In this document: piece by piece, positions 54,992-63,858 of the stretch | Numbering within the stretch: the first letter of the stretch is position 1 | Layout: the number at the start of each line of letters is the position of its first letter | From: Ascidiaceihabitans sp029251465 | GTDB taxonomy: Bacteria > Pseudomonadota > Alphaproteobacteria > Rhodobacterales > Rhodobacteraceae | Direction of reading: 5' to 3' | DNA: 64,000 bases | Assembly: GCF_042932805.1 (NCBI RefSeq) | Contig: NZ_CP170633.1 | Location: 2,108,001-2,172,000, forward strand | Notes under the pieces: model-generated | Databases searched by the model: none | The model's input: the letters and a program-made list of their open reading frames with translations, nothing else | What the model was told of the DNA's origin: nothing | Translations under genes and position numbers: made by a program

Positions 54992-55836
54992 ATCTGTGAT
55001 CCTTTGTCAGTAGATTGGCCAATCGCGTCGACAGCTTTTTGCAAAGACAACCGGTCCAACGAAGCAAGGGGCAGCGCTAAAAAGGCGATCATGCGGTTCC
55101 GCAACGCGCCGTAGGTCTGGTGAAAGGCGAGACTCTTTTCTGCATCAGAACCATCAACCTTCACCGGATCAGGCAGCCCCCAATGCGCGCTGGTGGGCTG
55201 GCCTTGCCAAGAGGGACACTCTTCATTGGCCGCCTGATTGCAGACGGTGAAGACGAAATCGAAATTTGGGCCATCCGCCCCTTGGAACTCAGAAATGTTC
55301 TTGGAACGAAGGACTGATACATCATGCCCCTTCTGTTCCAACACCTCGAGTGCAAACGAATTCAGTTCCGAGCGAGGCTTGGTGCCTGCCGAGTAGGCAA
55401 TAAAACGATCACCGGCGAGGTCGCGCAAGATGGACTCGGCAAAGATGGACCGTGCAGAGTTGCCTGTGCAAATGAACAGGACGTTGTATTTTCGGTCGGC
55501 CATTTGAGTGTCTCTGTGAATGGCGGAATAGGCATTTGGGGCGCAAATTTCAGGCCTCCCCCTGCAACAGTCGTGTAGAAGGTAATCGATGGTCTCGCGG
55601 GTGGCATCCATGTCGATTCCATAGCGCAAGGACGTGCCAATACGCTCTTGGCTGATCAAACCGGCTTGCATCAGCGCGTTCACATAAGTCGACAGAGTAT
55701 TCGGCTTTAGTCCAAGTGCCTGCGCCAATTCCGTCGCTGGAACGCGATCGGGATAGCGTCGCATCAGCAGCCGGAACAGCGCCAGTCGTTGGGGATGGCC
55801 AAGTGTCGAAAGGCGGTTGGGTATCAGTGTTTCCAT
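54988..55836 (-). CDS. Fused ArsR repressor - ArsC arsenate reductase
   Basis: The 282-residue protein joins an ArsR-type winged helix (residues 1-85, with ATELAQALGLKPNTLSTY), a cysteine cluster HDCCRGRPEIC (about 88-98) that probably binds As(III), and a low-molecular-weight phosphatase-type ArsC (about 115-282, VLFICTGNSARS active site at about residue 120, with further Cys in FTVCNQAANEEC). It could sense arsenite and reduce arsenate. An inverted repeat lies across its start codon. It is the first gene of arsR-C/gapdh/arsJ. Confidence 0.88.
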   Translation of the reverse strand: METLIPNRLSTLGHPQRLALFRLLMRRYPDRVPATELAQALGLKPNTLSTYVNALMQAGLISQERIGTSLRYGIDMDATRETIDYLLHDCCRGRPEICAPNAYSAIHRDTQMADRKYNVLFICTGNSARSIFAESILRDLAGDRFIAYSAGTKPRSELNSFALEVLEQKGHDVSVLRSKNISEFQGADGPNFDFVFTVCNQAANEECPSWQGQPTSAHWGLPDPVKVDGSDAEKSLAFHQTYGALRNRMIAFLALPLASLDRLSLQKAVDAIGQSTDKGSQI

Positions 55837-55858
55837 AATTCACGAATACATGAATTAT
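55835..55858. promoter_or_regulatory. ArsR operator, overlapping the start codon
   Basis: ATAATTCA (55835-55842) and TGAATTAT (55851-55858) form a perfect 8-bp inverted repeat with an 8-base spacer. It covers the ATG (55836-55834) of the fused arsR-arsC gene. The size and TTCA/TGAA arms resemble ArsR operators. Binding would block its own operon. Confidence 0.65.
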
Positions 55859-55994
55859 AGAGATCTAGAAAGTGAAGGTTTTGTAACACTGCGGTTGGAT
55901 CCTAACCGGTAAACTACCGCAGACGGGCTTTAGTCAGGCTGACCGGCGGGTTGTGAGGGATCAGGCCTGCGAATTCCGGCAGATGGAATAATAA

Positions 55995-56023
55995 CTTTCA
56001 CAGAACTATCACGGCCCTGTCAC
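55995..56023 (+). promoter_or_regulatory. Triple Pho box upstream of the glycerophosphodiesterase
   Basis: CTTTCAC (55995-56001), CTATCAC (56006-56012) and CTGTCAC (56017-56023) are direct repeats spaced by 4 bases. The pattern is close to the PhoB consensus CTGTCAT with 11-base period. It ends 43 bases before ATG 56067 and predicts phosphate-starvation induction. Confidence 0.75.
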
Positions 56024-56066
56024 GTTCGTTCCCGTAGATCGCCTTAACGTGACTATGGAGAAGAAA

Positions 56067-57284
56067 ATGCGAAATACAGCTGTTTTTATTTTGACTTGCT
56101 GCGCGGTTCTGCCCGCCGCGGCGCAAACCGTTGAAAACGTGGAATATGGTCCGCGCCCCTACTACCTTATTGATCAGATGAAGGAGGGTGCCCTCAAAGA
56201 CAGGCTCAGCCAATGCATGGGTCAAGAAGGGCAAACTTCGTTGTTCTCAATCGGGCACCGTGGCGCGCCTTTGCAGTTTCCCGAACATACCGTCGAATCC
56301 AATGTTGCCGCCGCACGGATGGGCGCTGGCATACTGGAATGTGACGTAACTTTTACGGAAGACTTGGAATTGGTGTGTCGTCATGCGCAAAATGATTTGC
56401 ACACCACCACGAACATTCTGACAAGCCCCTTGGCGGATACTTGCGTGCAGCCCTTTACACCTGCCAACGGTGATACCTCGGCCTCAGCAGAATGCCGCAC
56501 GTCCGAGATTACGTTGGCCGAGTTCCAGACACTGACCCCGAAAATGGATGCGGCTGACGCAGCTGCGACCACGCCAGAAGCTTATTTGCAAGGAACAGCA
56601 GATTGGCGCACGGATCTCTATTCAGCAGAGCCTGCAACGCTAATGACCCATGCCGAGTCGATCGCACTTTTCCAGTCTCTCGGTGCAAAGTTTACGCCAG
56701 AGCTTAAAGCACCTTCCGTCGAAATGCCGTTCAACGGGTTTACCCAAGCCGACTATGCGCAAAAACTGGTCGATGAATACAGGGCAGCGGATATTCCACC
56801 GTCCGATGTCTGGCTGCAGTCCTTCAATCTGGAAGACGTGCTGTATTGGATCGAAACGGAGCCGGAATTTGGCGTTCAGGCTGTTTATCTGATGGATGAG
56901 TACGACACCGAAGGCTATTCCCCGATGGATGCGGGCACGTGGCCGAACACCATGGAAGAGCTAAAATCGATGGGTGTGAACTACATCGCACCTCCGACAT
57001 GGATGTTGGTGACCACATCTGCGGACGGGGACATCGTCCCGTCAGAGCTGGCTGTGCAAGCCAAAGTAGCAGGGCTTGAGATCATCACATGGACGATCGA
57101 GCGGTCTGGCCCGCTCAAGAACGGCGGCGGATGGTACTACCAGACGATCTCGGATCTGACCACCAACGATGGTGTCATGTACGAATACATCGACGCCTTG
57201 GCGCAGGATGTGGGCGTTGTAGGTATATTCTCTGATTGGCCTGCGACGGTAACTTACTACGCAAACTGCATGGGGCTTGAATAG
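56067..57284 (+). CDS. Secreted glycerophosphodiester phosphodiesterase
   Basis: The 405-residue GDPD has a signal peptide (about residues 1-20, ending AAA). The GlpQ-type TIM barrel begins with SIGHRGAPLQFPEHTVES (catalytic His, Arg, Glu), then GAGILECDVTFTED (metal Glu, Asp) and RHAQNDL (catalytic His). A conserved Cys pair and a large insert (about 115-190) follow. It would release glycerol-3-phosphate from exported glycerophosphodiesters in the periplasm. GGAGA precedes ATG 56067. A strong triple Pho box supports control by PhoB. Confidence 0.9.
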   Translation: MRNTAVFILTCCAVLPAAAQTVENVEYGPRPYYLIDQMKEGALKDRLSQCMGQEGQTSLFSIGHRGAPLQFPEHTVESNVAAARMGAGILECDVTFTEDLELVCRHAQNDLHTTTNILTSPLADTCVQPFTPANGDTSASAECRTSEITLAEFQTLTPKMDAADAAATTPEAYLQGTADWRTDLYSAEPATLMTHAESIALFQSLGAKFTPELKAPSVEMPFNGFTQADYAQKLVDEYRAADIPPSDVWLQSFNLEDVLYWIETEPEFGVQAVYLMDEYDTEGYSPMDAGTWPNTMEELKSMGVNYIAPPTWMLVTTSADGDIVPSELAVQAKVAGLEIITWTIERSGPLKNGGGWYYQTISDLTTNDGVMYEYIDALAQDVGVVGIFSDWPATVTYYANCMGLE

Positions 57285-57344
57285 GCTGATTGCCTTTTTC
57301 TGATACAGTGGTTCTCCCTCCGTATGTATCACGCGGCCCTGCGG

Positions 57345-57368
57345 GCCCTTGCCCTTTCGGGCAGGGGC
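57345..57368. terminator. Hairpin between convergent glpQ-like and phnF genes
   Basis: GCCCTTGCCC (57345-57354) can pair with GGGCAGGGGC (57359-57368) over a 4-base loop, with one G-U pair. Followed by GTTTC, not a long U-run, so a weak bidirectional terminator. Confidence 0.5.
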
Positions 57369-57379
57369 GTTTCGATCAC

Positions 57380-58102
57380 TTATTGGCCTTCTAGCGTCAA
57401 TGTGACCCGGTCCCCTGCAAACCAGGTGCGACCGTATTCTACTGGCTTACCGATCGCACATGTATTGACACTTGACGATTTCAGCAAAGGATCGCCTTCG
57501 TCAACATTCAAAAGCAGCGCATGTGTTGCGGTAGCGCGAACTGCCGTCAGGCGGGTTGAAGCACGCGTATAGTCGTCGATACCGGCAATACTCAGCGCTC
57601 GGGTGACGCTACTTGTTTCTGTCAATGCCGCGGTAATTTCTGGGAGCCTCAGGATCGGGAACAGGCTTTCAAATACGGCAATTGGCTGACCATCTGCCAA
57701 TGAAAGCCCATGATAAGCACAGACCGGATTGCCCGCCTCGATCTGCAACGCCTGAGCCTCGCCAATCGTCGCAGCGCGCTCGTCCAACGCGAGCATGCGC
57801 TTTTCGGGTCTGCGGCCTGCGGCGATCAGATTTTCGTGGAACCGCACGCGATTGCCAATCGGATAGTCGGTCGGCGTGGCCGCGACAAAGGCCCCTGCAC
57901 CGCGACGGGTGCGCACCAGCCCTTCCTCAACCAATACCGAAATCCCGTGGCGTACCGTGTGGCGGTTCACGCCAAAGCGGTCTGCCAACGCAGCCTCGGT
58001 CGGCAGCTTGTCACCGGGGTTATAGCGCCTTTCGGCCAAGTCGCTGCGCAATGCGTTAGCGATGGCCTTCCAGATCGGGGTTTTGTCAGAACTGTCACGC
58101 AA
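57380..58102 (-). CDS. phnF: GntR-family regulator of C-P lyase genes
   Basis: The 240-residue protein has a GntR winged helix (residues 8-75, NPGDKLPTEAALADRFGV, RHTVRHGISVLVEEG) and a UTRA effector domain. PhnF represses phosphonate genes in relatives. It is divergent from phnG, 81 bases away. Start is TTG 58102, since no in-frame ATG is available and a stop lies just upstream; AGAAGAG is 9 bases before. The repeats at 58149-58163 may be its operator. Confidence 0.85.
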   Translation of the reverse strand: MRDSSDKTPIWKAIANALRSDLAERRYNPGDKLPTEAALADRFGVNRHTVRHGISVLVEEGLVRTRRGAGAFVAATPTDYPIGNRVRFHENLIAAGRRPEKRMLALDERAATIGEAQALQIEAGNPVCAYHGLSLADGQPIAVFESLFPILRLPEITAALTETSSVTRALSIAGIDDYTRASTRLTAVRATATHALLLNVDEGDPLLKSSSVNTCAIGKPVEYGRTWFAGDRVTLTLEGQ

Positions 58103-58163
58103 ATTTCACAAATCTCTTCTGTCATGAGGACATCAATATGATAAGGTATGTATAGTTGTATAG
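58092..58163 (+). promoter_or_regulatory. phnF/phnG control region
   Basis: CTGTCAC (58092-58098) and ATTTCAC (58103-58109), 11 bases apart, resemble a weak Pho box; a further CTGTCAT lies at 58119-58125. Downstream, direct repeats TGTATAG at 58149-58155 and 58157-58163 could bind PhnF. All sites are predictions from pattern. Confidence 0.4.
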
Positions 58164-58183
58164 GAAAGAGACAAGTTGTCGAG

Positions 58184-58639
58184 ATGAAAGACACTGTGAG
58201 CGAAAATAATCCCCGCAAGGCGTGGATGGGTCTGCTGGCTAAAGCGCCCGAAGGCCGTGTGGCCGCACTGTTGGATGCTGAAATATCGCGCCCTGACTTT
58301 ACGTGGCTGCGTGCGCCGGAAATTGGCAGCACGATGGTCCGCGCTCGCGCCGGTGCCACTGGCGCACCCTTCAATCTGGGCGAGATGACAATAACCCGCT
58401 GCGCCTTGACGTTGGAAACCGGCGAAGTCGGGCACAGCTATATTCAAGGTCGTAGCAAAGCAGATGCCGAGGCGGCCGCTCTCGTCGATGCGCTTATGCA
58501 GACCGCAATGGCAAGTAGGCTGCGCGAGACCGTCCTTGAGCCTCTGGAAGCAAGGATGGCCGCCATGAAAGCCGCCCGCGCGGCCAAGGCAGCCGCGACA
58601 AAGGTTGATTTCTTTACCATGACCCGAGGAGAAGACTGA
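58184..58639 (+). CDS. phnG: C-P lyase subunit PhnG
   Basis: The 151-residue protein has the PhnG pattern RKAWMGLLAKAP, WLRAPEIGSTMVRARAG and GHSYIQGRSKADAE. PhnG joins PhnH, PhnI and PhnJ in the C-P lyase core. ATG 58184 is preferred over an in-frame upstream start at 58148, which would lie in the putative operator. It overlaps phnH by 1 base. Confidence 0.92.
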   Translation: MKDTVSENNPRKAWMGLLAKAPEGRVAALLDAEISRPDFTWLRAPEIGSTMVRARAGATGAPFNLGEMTITRCALTLETGEVGHSYIQGRSKADAEAAALVDALMQTAMASRLRETVLEPLEARMAAMKAARAAKAAATKVDFFTMTRGED

Positions 58640-59241
58640 TGCAGGCAAACACCCTGTCCGGCGGCTTTGCCGATCCAGCCACCCAGTCAGCCCACGCCTT
58701 TCGCAGCGTGATGGAGGCCATGGCGCGTCCGGGCACCATTCAGGATATCCGCGGGGCTGCACCCCCAGCCCCGCTGTCGCCCGCGATGGGCGCCGTTCTG
58801 CTGACACTCTGCGATACGGAAACACCGGTTTATCTTGCTGGCGACATGGATTGCGACGCGGCGCGGGCGTGGCTGGCCTTTCACACAGGTGCCCCTTTTG
58901 TTGGCCCCGCGCAGTGCATGTTTGCGGTTGGCAAATGGGACGCGCTCGCGCCGCTCGCGGTCTACCCGATCGGCACGTCCGAGTACCCTGACCGCTCCGC
59001 CACGCTCATCGTCGAATGTTCAGAGCTTGCCGCCTCAGGCGCAACATTGACGGGTCCCGGTATCAAAGAAACGGCAACGCTTTCCTTGCCAGAATTGGAA
59101 GCGTTTCAGGCCAACCGAACCCTGTTCCCGTTGGGGCTGGATTTCATTTTCACTTGTGGCGACCGCCTCGCGGCTCTGCCCCGATCAACCGAAATCTCGC
59201 GCTCAAGTAGCGAAGCGATAGCGCAAGCAGGAGCATTCTGA
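58639..59241 (+). CDS. phnH: C-P lyase subunit PhnH
   Basis: The 200-residue PhnH has the family start GGFADPATQSAHAFRSVMEA and ends with the GIKETATLSL and FPLGLDFIFTCG motifs. It is a structural subunit of the C-P lyase core complex. ATG overlaps the phnG TGA as TGATG with GAGGAG just upstream. Confidence 0.93.
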   Translation: MQANTLSGGFADPATQSAHAFRSVMEAMARPGTIQDIRGAAPPAPLSPAMGAVLLTLCDTETPVYLAGDMDCDAARAWLAFHTGAPFVGPAQCMFAVGKWDALAPLAVYPIGTSEYPDRSATLIVECSELAASGATLTGPGIKETATLSLPELEAFQANRTLFPLGLDFIFTCGDRLAALPRSTEISRSSSEAIAQAGAF

Positions 59242-59242
59242 C

Positions 59243-60331
59243 ATGTATGTAGCCGTCAAAGGCGGAGAGCGGGCAATCGAGAATGCCCATGCCTGGCTCG
59301 CCGAAGAACGCCGCGGTAACACGGATATCGCGGAGCTCAGCATTGCGCAAATCCGCGAGCAACTAAGTCTTGCCGTCAATCGCGTCATGGCCGAAGGATC
59401 GCTTTATGATCCGGACCTTGCGGCACTTGCAATCAAGCAGGCGCGTGGCGATCTGATCGAAGCGATCTTCCTCATTCGCGCCTATCGCACCACTCTGCCG
59501 CGCTTTGGTGCGTCCGAGCCTGTCGATACCGGCATTATGGCCTGCGACAGGCGGATCTCGGCCACGTTCAAGGACTTGCCCGGGGGGCAGATCCTGGGCC
59601 CAACATTTGACTACACGCACCGTTTGCTTGATTTCAAACTGGCCGCTGATGGCGAGGTGCCCAAGGCTCCTTCACGTGACGCCGAGACGGGCACTGTCCC
59701 GCATGTCACCGAATTCCTGAACCGCGAAGGGCTGATCGAAGAGGCCCCCCATGACGACACACCGCCCCCCGACCTGACCCGCGAACCACTGGAAATGCCC
59801 AGCCCCCGCGCCCTGCGCCTGCAAGCGCTGACCCGCGCGGACGAAGGTTTTACCCTTGGCCTCGCCTACTCCACGCAGCGCGGCTACGGGCGCAACCATG
59901 CCTTTGTGGGCGAGCTACGGATCGGGTCGGTGCCGGTTGAGATGGACATCCCCGAACTGGGATTTGCCGTTGAGATCGGCGAAGTGACCCTGACCGAATG
60001 CGAAACAGTCAACCAATTCACCGGCTCGAAAACCGAGCCGCCACAGTTTACGCGGGGCTATGGGCTGGTCTTTGGCCAGACCGAGCGCAAGGCAATCTCC
60101 ATGGCCTTGGTCGATCGCGCGCTACGCTGGGAAGAATTGGGCGAGGATAACGTTGGTGCACCTGCACAGGACACAGAATTCGTTCTGTATCATGCCGATA
60201 ATATTCAGGCGACAGGGTTTCTAGAGCATATCAAACTGCCCCATTACGTCGATTTTCAATCTGAATTGGAACTGGTGCGCAAGCTCCGTCGCGAAGCGGG
60301 TGCGCAACAGGTGCAGGAGGCAGCGGAATGA
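59243..60331 (+). CDS. phnI: C-P lyase subunit PhnI (nucleosidase)
   Basis: The 362-residue PhnI begins MYVAVKGGERAIENAH. It has the central RGYGRNHAFVGELRIG and the HADNIQATGFLEHIKLPHYVDF C-terminal part. With MgATP it displaces the adenine and attaches the phosphonate to ribose 5-triphosphate. It overlaps phnJ by ATGA. Confidence 0.95.
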   Translation: MYVAVKGGERAIENAHAWLAEERRGNTDIAELSIAQIREQLSLAVNRVMAEGSLYDPDLAALAIKQARGDLIEAIFLIRAYRTTLPRFGASEPVDTGIMACDRRISATFKDLPGGQILGPTFDYTHRLLDFKLAADGEVPKAPSRDAETGTVPHVTEFLNREGLIEEAPHDDTPPPDLTREPLEMPSPRALRLQALTRADEGFTLGLAYSTQRGYGRNHAFVGELRIGSVPVEMDIPELGFAVEIGEVTLTECETVNQFTGSKTEPPQFTRGYGLVFGQTERKAISMALVDRALRWEELGEDNVGAPAQDTEFVLYHADNIQATGFLEHIKLPHYVDFQSELELVRKLRREAGAQQVQEAAE

Positions 60332-61194
60332 CCGAGTACAACTTCGCCTATCTGGATGAACAAACCAAGCGCATGATCCGCCGTGCAATCCTTAAGGGGC
60401 TTGCCATTCCCGGCTATCAGGTCCCTTTCGCCTCTCGCGAGATGCCAATGCCCTATGGCTGGGGAACAGGCGGCGTGCAGGTGTCGGCTGCGGTGCTGAC
60501 GCCCACGGACACGTTCAAGGTTATCGACCAAGGGGCCGATGACACAACGAATGCGGTTTCAATACGGACTTTCTTTCAACGGACAGCAGGTGTTGCGACG
60601 ACCACTGCGACAAGTGATGCCACTGTGATCCAGACCCGGCACCGCATCCCCGAAGAGCCGCTGCACGAGGGTCAGATCCTTGTCTATCAGGTGCCGATCC
60701 CCGAACCGCTGCGCTTTCTGGAGCCGCGTGAAAGCGAGACACGTAAGATGCACAGCCTTGAAGAATATGGACTGATGCATGTGAAACTTTACGAAGATAT
60801 CAGCCGCCACGGTCATATCGCGACCTCTTATGCCTATCCGGTCAAGGTCGAAGGGCGCTATGTGATGGATCCCTCGCCGATCCCCAAATTCGATAATCCC
60901 AAGCTGGGTGATATGGCCGCAATCCAGCTTTTTGGCGCAGGCCGCGAGCAACGTATTTATGCGCTGCCCCCATATACCCAAGTGATCAGCCTCGACTTTG
61001 AGGATCATCCGTTTGAGGCGTCCAAGGCTGACTACCCCTGCGGGATGTGCGGTGCGACCGACAGCTACCTGGATGAGTTGATCATTGATGACGCAGGTGG
61101 GCGAATGTTTGTCTGCTCTGACACCGATTATTGCGAAGTGCGCAAGGCGGCCGGCCACATCGGTAAAGACAATGGCGGAAAGGACGCAGCATGA
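60328..61194 (+). CDS. phnJ: C-P lyase radical-SAM subunit PhnJ
   Basis: The 288-residue PhnJ cleaves the C-P bond. It has the four Cys cluster region: CGMC in the YPCGMCGATDSYLDEL segment, and the two later cysteines in MFVCSDTDYCEV. The N-terminus YNFAYLDEQTKRMIRRA is strongly conserved. It acts as radical SAM with a 4Fe-4S cluster and releases methane or other alkane from the phosphonate. Start overlaps phnI by ATGA. Confidence 0.96.
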   Translation: MTEYNFAYLDEQTKRMIRRAILKGLAIPGYQVPFASREMPMPYGWGTGGVQVSAAVLTPTDTFKVIDQGADDTTNAVSIRTFFQRTAGVATTTATSDATVIQTRHRIPEEPLHEGQILVYQVPIPEPLRFLEPRESETRKMHSLEEYGLMHVKLYEDISRHGHIATSYAYPVKVEGRYVMDPSPIPKFDNPKLGDMAAIQLFGAGREQRIYALPPYTQVISLDFEDHPFEASKADYPCGMCGATDSYLDELIIDDAGGRMFVCSDTDYCEVRKAAGHIGKDNGGKDAA

Positions 61195-61961
61195 CACCTT
61201 TGCTATCCGTTCAGGGCATCACCAAGCGATATGGCACACATATCGGTTGCGCGAATGTCTCGTTCGACCTCTATCCCGGTGAGGTTATGGGGATCGTTGG
61301 CGAAAGCGGGTCAGGCAAATCCACCTTGCTCAATTGCATGGCAGGGCATCTGACCCCCGATGCGGGACAGGTGGTGTTCGACACCCGTACCGACGGCCCG
61401 CGCGACACAATTACCATGTCAGAGCCGGAGCGGCGGATGCTCGGTCGAACCGATTGGGCCTTTGTCCACCAACACGCCCGTGACGGGCTGCGCATGGGCG
61501 TGAGTGCCGGTGGCAATGTGGGCGAGCGGTTGATGGCAGTGGGCGAGCGCAACTACGGCGACATCCGCGACATGGCCACGGACTGGCTGGGCCGAGTCGA
61601 GATTGATGCGTCCCGTGTAGATGATAGACCCACAACCTTCTCTGGCGGGATGCAGCAGCGCTTGCAGATAGCGCGCAACCTCGTGACGGGCCCGCGTCTT
61701 GTGTTCATGGATGAACCCACAGGCGGTCTTGATGTGTCGGTTCAAGCGCGACTGCTGGATCTGCTGCGCGGTCTGGTGCGTGACATGGGGCTGTCAGCGA
61801 TCATCGTAACCCATGACCTGGCTGTGGTGCGCCTGCTGGCGGACCGCCTAATGGTCATGAAATCAGGCCGCGTGGTCGAGTCGGGCCTAACAGATCAGGT
61901 ACTGGACGATCCGCAGCATGCCTATAGCCAGCTTCTTGTCAGTTCCGTTTTACAGGTATGA
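61191..61961 (+). CDS. phnK: C-P lyase ATPase subunit PhnK
   Basis: The 256-residue ABC-type protein has Walker A GESGSGKS, signature FSGGMQQRLQIA, Walker B LVFMDEPTGGLDVS and H-loop THD. PhnK binds the C-P lyase core and is not a transporter. It overlaps phnJ by ATGA and is 3 bases from phnL. Confidence 0.92.
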   Translation: MTPLLSVQGITKRYGTHIGCANVSFDLYPGEVMGIVGESGSGKSTLLNCMAGHLTPDAGQVVFDTRTDGPRDTITMSEPERRMLGRTDWAFVHQHARDGLRMGVSAGGNVGERLMAVGERNYGDIRDMATDWLGRVEIDASRVDDRPTTFSGGMQQRLQIARNLVTGPRLVFMDEPTGGLDVSVQARLLDLLRGLVRDMGLSAIIVTHDLAVVRLLADRLMVMKSGRVVESGLTDQVLDDPQHAYSQLLVSSVLQV

Positions 61962-61964
61962 GCC

Positions 61965-62648
61965 ATGATTGAACTCAAAGACGTCTCCAAAATCTTTACC
62001 CTGCACAATCAGGGAAGTGCCGTGATCGAAGTGATCAGCGATGTGTCCCTCGCGGTTGCTCCCGGTGAATGCGTAGCGCTCACTGGGGCCTCTGGTGCTG
62101 GTAAATCCACGCTGATGCGGATGATCTACGGCAATTACCTGACGCAGGCAGGTGAAATTCGCATCGGCGATTTGGACATCGTGCGGTCTGAGCCGCGCGA
62201 CATCATCAAATTGCGCCGTGATGTGCTGGGCTATGTTAGCCAGTTCCTGCGTGTGGTCCCGCGCGTGCCAACGCTCGATGTGGTTGCAGAGCCTCTGCGC
62301 GCTTTGGGAGTGCCGGCAGACGAAGCGCAGGACCGCGCATCGGCGCTTCTGACCCAATTAAACATCCCCGAAAGGCTGTGGTCCTTGTCCCCCACAACCT
62401 TCTCGGGCGGCGAGCAACAGCGCGTGAACATTGCCCGTGGTTTTGCCCATTCCTACCCTGCGATGTTGCTTGATGAACCTACCGCGAGCCTGGACGCTGC
62501 GAACCGCGAGGTGGTGCTCTCCTTGATCGAGGACGCCAAAGCGCGCGGCGCGGCCATCATCGGTATTTTCCATGATGCGGCAGCCCGTACCCGAGTCTGT
62601 GATCGTGAAATTGATGTAGGTCGGTTTACGCCCGGAATGGCCGCATGA
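61965..62648 (+). CDS. phnL: C-P lyase ATPase subunit PhnL
   Basis: The 227-residue ABC-type protein has Walker A GASGAGKS, signature FSGGEQQR and Walker B AMLLDEPTASLDAA. PhnL is required for the C-P lyase pathway with PhnK. It overlaps phnN by ATGA. Confidence 0.92.
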   Translation: MIELKDVSKIFTLHNQGSAVIEVISDVSLAVAPGECVALTGASGAGKSTLMRMIYGNYLTQAGEIRIGDLDIVRSEPRDIIKLRRDVLGYVSQFLRVVPRVPTLDVVAEPLRALGVPADEAQDRASALLTQLNIPERLWSLSPTTFSGGEQQRVNIARGFAHSYPAMLLDEPTASLDAANREVVLSLIEDAKARGAAIIGIFHDAAARTRVCDREIDVGRFTPGMAA

Positions 62649-63205
62649 CACTTGCTTCAAAGTCCGGCGGACGCCTCATCGCGGTGGTTGGTCCATCAGG
62701 TGTGGGTAAGGACAGCGTGATGGCAGGGCTATACGGCGCGATACCCGATTTGCATCTGGTGCGCCGTGTCATAACACGGGCGCCTGACTTGGGCGGCGAG
62801 GATTACGATGCGGTGTCTGTACCACGATTTGAAGCTATGGTGCAGGATGGGGCGTTTGCCGTGCATTGGCGCGCGCATGGGCTGCACTACGGCATTCCGA
62901 TCACCGTCAAACACCAACTTGGCAAGGGCACCGATTGCCTTGTCAATTTCTCTCGCAAGGCTTTGACCCAAGCCGCCGGGATTTTTCCACGCCTCGTCGT
63001 TCTCAACATTACCGCGAGACCGGAAACGCTTGCGCACCGTCTGGCCGCGCGGGCCCGTGAGACGGAAGAAGAGATCAGCAAACGCCTTGCCCAGGCTGAC
63101 AAGCCCCTGCCGGCTGGGCTCAAGGTGATCAACCTCGCAAACGATGGTCCGCTGTCCCAGACCATCGCCCGGGGCGCGGCACTGCTTCAGCCGGTGAGTT
63201 TATAG
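62645..63205 (+). CDS. phnN: Ribose 1,5-bisphosphokinase PhnN
   Basis: The 186-residue kinase has the P-loop VVGPSGVGKDSVMAG (residues 14-28) and the guanylate-kinase-like VITRAP. It converts ribose 1,5-bisphosphate to PRPP at the end of C-P lyase use. Its 3' end overlaps the convergent DUF1045 gene by 19 bases. Confidence 0.9.
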   Translation: MTLASKSGGRLIAVVGPSGVGKDSVMAGLYGAIPDLHLVRRVITRAPDLGGEDYDAVSVPRFEAMVQDGAFAVHWRAHGLHYGIPITVKHQLGKGTDCLVNFSRKALTQAAGIFPRLVVLNITARPETLAHRLAARARETEEEISKRLAQADKPLPAGLKVINLANDGPLSQTIARGAALLQPVSL

Positions 63206-63858
63206 CGATGGATCACCTCAAACCGGCCATCTTCCCCCTCACCGCACAAAGCAATCTGATCCAACACAAAAAGGCGAGGCAGGTCCGGCAAATGACGCCG
63301 CACAGCAGCCGACCATACGGCGATGTCATCCTGCGGCAGCCGCGCCGTCAGGGTCATGTGGAACCGAAATTCCTCCATCACGTAAGGATAGCCCCATTGC
63401 GCGAGCAGCGCCTCTTGCGACGGGCTCAGACCGGCTTTGCAGCGGCGCGCGCGTTCTGCCTCGGAAGCTGGGGCGCGAAACTGATCAAGCTCTCGCACAC
63501 AGACCCCAGCAACCCGGCGCACAGCGTGCATATCGCCTTGCGGGGTCAGCGCCAGAAAACCGCCCAAGGTCGTCAATTCCAAGCCGTCACATATGGCCGG
63601 CGCGAGGTCGACAGCAAGGTCAGATGCGGCAGCTTCCAGAGCCGGCACATTTTGCCCTTCTGCCAGACGAAATGGCGGTTTCAAAGTCGCATGAAACCCG
63701 TATTTGCGCGGTGTCATCGTGATGTCATCCAAACCCGGCATATCTGGCTGGGGTGTCTCACGGCCATGCAACACATCCCAACCAAGCCAAGATGCACCGA
63801 AATCGGCCAAGGGCCCTACCGGCGGCACATAGTAAATTGCAAATCGAGAGTATGACAT
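63187..63858 (-). CDS. DUF1045 phosphonate-operon protein (2H phosphoesterase-like)
   Basis: The 223-residue protein has two H-x-T/S motifs of the 2H phosphoesterase group (FHATLKPPF and FHMTLTARL), as expected for DUF1045/TIGR03223. It may open a cyclic phosphate in the C-P lyase pathway, as PhnP does. ATG 63858 is chosen since MSYSRFAIYYVPP is the family start. Its start overlaps that of phnM, on the other strand. Confidence 0.88.
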   Translation of the reverse strand: MSYSRFAIYYVPPVGPLADFGASWLGWDVLHGRETPQPDMPGLDDITMTPRKYGFHATLKPPFRLAEGQNVPALEAAASDLAVDLAPAICDGLELTTLGGFLALTPQGDMHAVRRVAGVCVRELDQFRAPASEAERARRCKAGLSPSQEALLAQWGYPYVMEEFRFHMTLTARLPQDDIAVWSAAVRRHLPDLPRLFVLDQIALCGEGEDGRFEVIHRYKLTG

